From Prunella strophiata (Eukaryota > Chordata > Aves > Passeriformes > Prunellidae): DNA of 64,000 nucleotides. The notes under the pieces were generated by a model. It did no database searches, was not told where the DNA came from, and was given only the letters and a program-made list of their open reading frames with translations. The stretch covers positions 65,130,395-65,194,394 of the forward strand of contig JAZBQD010000014.1 of assembly GCA_036583965.1 (NCBI GenBank), written 5' to 3'. A program made the translations under genes and the position numbers. Below, in pieces: positions 59,066 to 64,000 of the stretch (the first letter of the stretch is position 1; every line of letters starts with the position of its first letter).

Positions 59066-62000
59066 GATAAGAGAAGCTTAACCTAAATCTTGATATCAAT
59101 ATAATCTCCAGACCAAATATATCTACACAGGAAAGTTACTTACTCTCCTTTTCAGATTCCTGCTTTTGAAATAAAGCCTCTTAACAGCAACATAAGTGTC
59201 TCCACAGTTGGTGGGCTTGTACACTTCTGCTGAAATCAATACCATTAAAGTAGTTCAATGTTTTTATGGAGAAAAAGGTGTTCTACAGAGGGGCAGCAAC
59301 AATTTCATTCAACTTGCTGTGTTATCACCAGGCAATCACTGTGCAAACCATTTTTAGTTTTGCCTAGGTGGCATCTCTCACCTCTCATTTTGTTGTTGTT
59401 AATTCCACTCTTCAAGCAGATTTAGATGCATCATTTTACATAACTCCTTCTCTCCTTATTATAGTAGGGAAATAAGTGTAGATTTCTAATTTTTTTCCCT
59501 CTCTCACCTGCTGGTTTTCATCATGAACTAAGTGACTTACCCTCTTTCCAAGCAGTGAAATGGAGTCAGAGGAATCTTAGAAGGTGAAGTGAGTGAGAGA
59601 CACCCCACCTTTAATTCTACTGGAAGGCAATTTTACTTATTCAGAGCCTAAATTCAATACCCAAATCTTCCTTCTGCTATACAGTAGGTATCTATTTTTC
59701 CAAAGCCCTCAGTCTAAAATGCATTTTTTCCCAACAAGAAATAACTTTTTCCTTCTGTTATCTGAAATCATCTGATGAACTTCAGACCTAGGACTCACCA
59801 GAAGATTGCTTTTGGCAGTATGGTTGCTTGCAGTTCTGTGGTTTGCCACTAGACTTGCAATTCTGGACAGAGCTACAAGACCAGCAATGCTTTATCTGAG
59901 GATCCTGCTGGAAAAGGGATGATCTTGTGCTGAGGAGCAGGAATGGGGCTTGTATCCTAGTTTCTGCCACTGGATGCCTCTATGGCCTTTGTCTAATTTA
60001 CATCAGTTGTTTCCTTTTTCTCAGCATTTTTTAGTATTAATTCACCTTTCTCAGCTTGTTTTGCAAGCCTGTTGCAGAAACAGGCATGGATCCTCTGCAT
60101 GGATCCTGTACACACAAATCCCAGCTGCAGCTTCTGTATTTCTGTATTCTGTATTTCTGCAAAATACACATTACACATTTGCCTTTACCATTTCCCCTAA
60201 AATGCCTTGGTCAACTACAACTAAAGCTCTCAGCAAATCCTTAAACATCAAGTACTGAAACTGAAAGCCAAAATTGCCTTCTGTGTCTTGGACACCCCCA
60301 AAGGGAAAAATCCAAACCAAACAAGGGGAACTTTGTTAAGTGAAGTAGCTTACCAGCAGAAACAGATGAGCATGTAGAAAGGTGGCTGACAATACAGAGA
60401 AAGTGAGTGAGTAGTCAAATTGCTCTGGAAAAACACTGGAAGTCTGGCCTTACTTGACTGCTCTCACCAGCTCTGTGGTCCCAGTGGAGTCCTCAGCCTC
60501 CCACCAGGAGCAGACCTGGAGCAAAAGTTGGAATCATTTGAGCCCCAGACTCAGTTTTGCAGACTGTTCAATTTTAGGTGTCCTCATTTCATCTCTGGGT
60601 GCAGGAGGAGAAGGGAGGCAGGGAATGGGAGCAGCTCTCAGCTGGTGTTGAATGCAAAGTGCTCCTGTGAAATGGAGCACCCCCCTGCACACCTGCCTCT
60701 TGCAGAGTCCTCTCCTGCACCTGTAATACATCATTACCTGGTTCATCCACACAGAAGGTACCAACCCTCCCCCACTGTGCACATCAGAGCTGTTATCACT
60801 TCCCCAAGGACAGAGTATTTCTTTGGAGCAGAGAAGCTCTTTAAGGCAAATACACAGGACCAAATCTATCCCTGGTGCAATTCCCTTGGAGTCACTGGGG
60901 TTTTACACCTGAGAGAGATGTGAAGCTATTGCATAAAGGCAGATTTTGTCCCTTTCATTTACCTCTCTATGAATTTGAAATAAGCTCCTTTGCTTGTGAC
61001 TAATTTATGTTTAAACTCTGGGGTTTATCTTTTACACTATTGTTCCTGCTGGAAACACTCAAGTGATTAGGCAGCAAGAGGAAAACTTGGGCCAGCATCA
61101 GCTGCCACTCTCTCCCACTGAAGCACCACAAGGGAACTGCACACTTTGGATTGCTTTTCATCCCTTAGCTCTCCAAGGAGGAAACTTTCATCAAAAATGG
61201 GCAGGCTGTTATATTTTAAGGAGGAACAGCATCCTGCAAAGCTGTCCTCAAAATTCTAAACACAGGTTTGCCTCAGCATCATTGAAATGCCCTCAGCTGA
61301 TCTCAGTGTGTTTTTCTTAGTGTAGGGGATTTTGCAGGTAAGGCAAGCAGCTGTGGAGACAGAGATACAGGTTCAAAGCAACCTTTAGGCCTCCTGTTAT
61401 CTGTGAACTTGCAAAGTGTGAGTCTTTCATCCCCTTTTCCTTCCATCTGAGCTCTCATAGATATTGGCTTTCAGAGGAATATTTCTCTTCAACAGATGGA
61501 GACAACCACTGAAGAGGAGTGAAGACTGGGGTGTATATGTGAATATAAAGAAAAGCTTATGGGTATGAGTGCATGGCTCTGCATGGCTGTGATCTCCTTG
61601 ATCAGCATTCAAAGTGCAAATCCAGCACCCTTCTCCAAGCTGGAGGAATCCCACAGTCCTCTCACCAATCCTTCCCTTTCAGGAGTCTCTTCACTTTGAA
61701 GGAGTTTTCTGTGCTCCATTTACACAATTTAAGCAGAGCTATTTCAGGAGGTGAAACAAAACCCCAGCATTTAAGTAAGCTCCAGAGCTGGAAGAAATGT
61801 AGTGTCTTTGTCTGGAAGTGCCCCAAATGTGACATTTGACTCAATGCCTTCTGAAGAAGAAGCATCTCCCAAAAAGTGTCAGAGCAAAACTGCTGAAGCC
61901 AGGTGTCTGTACAGCCTTCCATAAATTGGTCTGGATTCACCAGCATTTCAGTAAGCCTTGGGCTGGTTATTAACATATGTTTTCTGTGTGTTGTAAGGTT

Positions 62001-63196
62001 CCTGAAAGTCTTCCAGGTGTTCCTTAAATACTGCTTTGTGCCCTAGGAATCTCATACCACAGAACCACAAGGTGTCTGCTGCTTGGCAGCTGTAAGGAAA
62101 GATAAACAACAATAAAAAATATTTTTTTTTTTCCCTGACAAATCAACAAGATTGTTATGGACAGCATGGCAGGAGTGAATTCTTGGGGATATATAAGCCA
62201 GGATGAAGGCTTATCACATACTTTCAGGAGTTTAGGATGGGGGTGGTATTTCTTAGAAGAAATGTGGGCTAGATAAGAACAGAAACTTGGACAACCAGGT
62301 GGAATGAGACTTGGAAAACTTGGAGAACAAGTTAAGAAGGAAGACAGATTTCTACAAAAGCTCAGTATTCTGAACAAAGCTGGCAACCTGGTAGGTTCCT
62401 GTTACCAGTGCCTAGGGAGGCTCATTTGGATGCTGAGCAGGGAAAACATCTGACCTTGTGTAGTCTCTACAGTATATATGTGCTTGCATTTGTGTTATTT
62501 GTCTCAACACCTTGTATTACCAGAGGACAGAAACAGATGTTTTGAGGACCTGACTCATCTCATCCCAATTTAGCTAAAATAGGATGAGGTGGTTCATGAC
62601 CTCAACACTCCTGTTTCCATTAAGAGAACAGGGAGCCCAGGCAGGCAGTTTGGATGAGGAGTCTCAGCTGGGAACATCCTTTTCCAACCTTGTGCTACAA
62701 AATTGTCTTCCCTTCAATGAAATTTGTGGAGAAAATTGAGCCATAAGTACCCTGGGTGGTGCCATAGGCCACAGGGGCTGGTTTAAATGTGTGCAATGCA
62801 CATTTTAAATAATTACATTTGTGTTTACACATGACTCTGGGAAATAGCTTTGTCTCATCCTTCAAATGCCCCTCTCTATAAGAAGCTGCATCTTTGCTGA
62901 CAAAGAGAAGATTTAGTGGGTGTTTAGTGTAACTGATTATCTGCTGATTCAATCAATTATGTGAACCTGGAGCCAAAGAGAACATTATGTGGCTTTATGC
63001 TGGTGTGGCAGCTGCTCTGCTGCTCGACCCTGTGACATGTTTGCTGCCTGGTGTAAATATTTGCATCTGTCAGAGAAACCTGCCCTGTCCCCTACTGCCA
63101 AATTGTTCTGCTAGCAGAGACTGAAACCTTCCTTATTAGTTTGCATTAGAGCAAGCACAACCTGATCAGAATTCAGGTGGAATAAATTGAATGGGG
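59065..63196. other. Non-coding stretch, nothing recognised
   Basis: Includes a 167-codon plus frame (60420-60923) that opens with TTG and shows no domain, and a possible enhancer-like patch at 62960-63190 with TAAATATTTGCAT. No mobile element could be named. Confidence 0.5.
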
Positions 63197-63214
63197 AAAA
63201 AAAAAAAAAAAAAA
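63197..63214 (+). repeat. A18 run after an AATAAA
   Basis: A run of about 18 A follows AATAAA (63181-63186) at a distance of 10 bases. This could be the 3' end of an old retroposed transcript, but nothing recognisable lies upstream. Confidence 0.6.
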
Positions 63215-64000
63215 CCTTTGAAAAAAATAAATGCAGCAATATTCCAGCAATACAGTCAGAAAGGTTTCTAAGGTGGAGCCTATTCAAAACCTGCCCTTGC
63301 CTTAGTAGCCTTTATATTCTGTCTTTACACAGTTGCCTTTAGTACTGAAGCTGTTTTCCCAGTTGCATGGATGTAAAAGCAAAGACAATGAGGCTGGCAG
63401 TGATCCTGTGTGGAGTAAATTGCAAAGGCAGGTATTGACAAGGAAAATGATGAGCAGCTCAGCATTGGAAAGGCCTTGGAAAGCGCAATTCCTTCTTTGT
63501 GGCTGGAACTTCTCTCCATGCAGAGCAGCAAAACCACACAGGGGATCCAACCAACTGCCTCAGTGACAGTGACCTTTCCCAAGCAGTGACTGACACTGTA
63601 CAGAGACTTTAACACAGCAATTCTTAGTGTGTTCCACTTCAGCTGCCTGGAGATGGGGGAGAAATATTCAATATACTCTATTGTATACACTTGCTTTGTG
63701 CTCACCATCTCCTACCAAACAAGAGAAACAAATGCTCTTCCTACAGAGACTTGTTCATGTCTGGGTTTGGGAAGACCAGAGCTTGGCTGCTGCTTCCAGC
63801 TCAGCCTGGGTGGTTGGGGTTAAGGACGAGCCTGACCTGATCCTCCCTGCTTTTCCTCATCATCCTCCCTGCCTTGCTCTGCTCTCTGAAGAGCAATGGA
63901 GATCTCAGATCTGTCCCAGGTGTCCTTCCCAGTATTTCTCTGGCTCCCTGATTCCCCACAGCCCTTGCTCCTGGCACAGAGAGGTGGCACTGGCACAGCC
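63215..64000. other. Non-coding stretch, nothing recognised
   Basis: Becomes GC-richer after 63770. Frames up to 127 codons (63325-63708, minus) show no family features. Confidence 0.5.

Noticed and set aside
59940..60030. MIR relic
   Set aside because: A few MIR-like words occur, but their spacing and order do not hold over enough length.
60420..60923. 167-codon plus frame
   Set aside because: Opens with TTG rather than ATG, shows no domain, and overlaps a 109-codon frame on the other strand.
63181..63214. Processed retrocopy with poly-A tail
   Set aside because: AATAAA and an A18 run are suggestive, but no recognisable gene or element lies upstream and no flanking duplication was found.

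Overview
The window looks like a stretch of bird nuclear genome, most likely a songbird. The evidence is the repeat content: 5'-truncated CR1 LINE copies, several solo retroviral LTRs with clean target-site duplications, a worn MIR SINE, very few SINEs overall, strong CpG depletion outside short islands, and no operon-like or closely packed genes. I recognise no complete protein-coding gene, rRNA or tRNA. The longest open frames (up to 242 codons) are explained by a minisatellite, by LTR antisense strands or by chance. The window is best read as intergenic or large-intron DNA.

Region by region. Positions 1-7 kb are rich in retroviral remains. Two solo LTRs of one family lie in opposite orientation (724-1349 on plus, 2799-3420 on minus), with a MIR relic between them. 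A third solo LTR of another type (6152-6901, minus) carries a six-unit 32-bp minisatellite in its downstream part. Positions 7-19.6 kb are mostly AT-rich single-copy DNA with short tandem repeats and a perfect 12-bp hairpin at 16.5 kb. A CR1 copy that still encodes the end of its reverse transcriptase lies at 19681-20218 (minus). Positions 22.3-23.7 kb are the most CpG-rich part, with a purine-rich tract, GGA and TGC repeats and a possible exon with good splice signals (23366-23500). This is the best candidate for a promoter or 5' exon.

Positions 28-41 kb hold several AT-rich blocks with clusters of homeodomain- and POU-like sites and retained CpGs. They look like developmental enhancers, but this is inference without an alignment. 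An LTR end of a third type lies at 39134 and a near-perfect 90-bp tandem duplication at 40261-40440. Positions 48-55 kb contain three more CR1 fragments and a third member of the first LTR family (50474-51095). The rest is single-copy DNA with a 43-base T run at 59 kb.

The clearest direct observation is four solo LTRs, each flanked by an exact 6-bp target-site duplication and bounded by TG...CA. That duplication length is typical of ERVK/alpha-beta-type retroviral integrases. I did not find a new biological system. The items most worth checking are the CpG-rich locus at 22.3-23.7 kb, the enhancer-like block at 31.1-31.5 kb, the minisatellite inside the LTR, and the 90-bp duplication.
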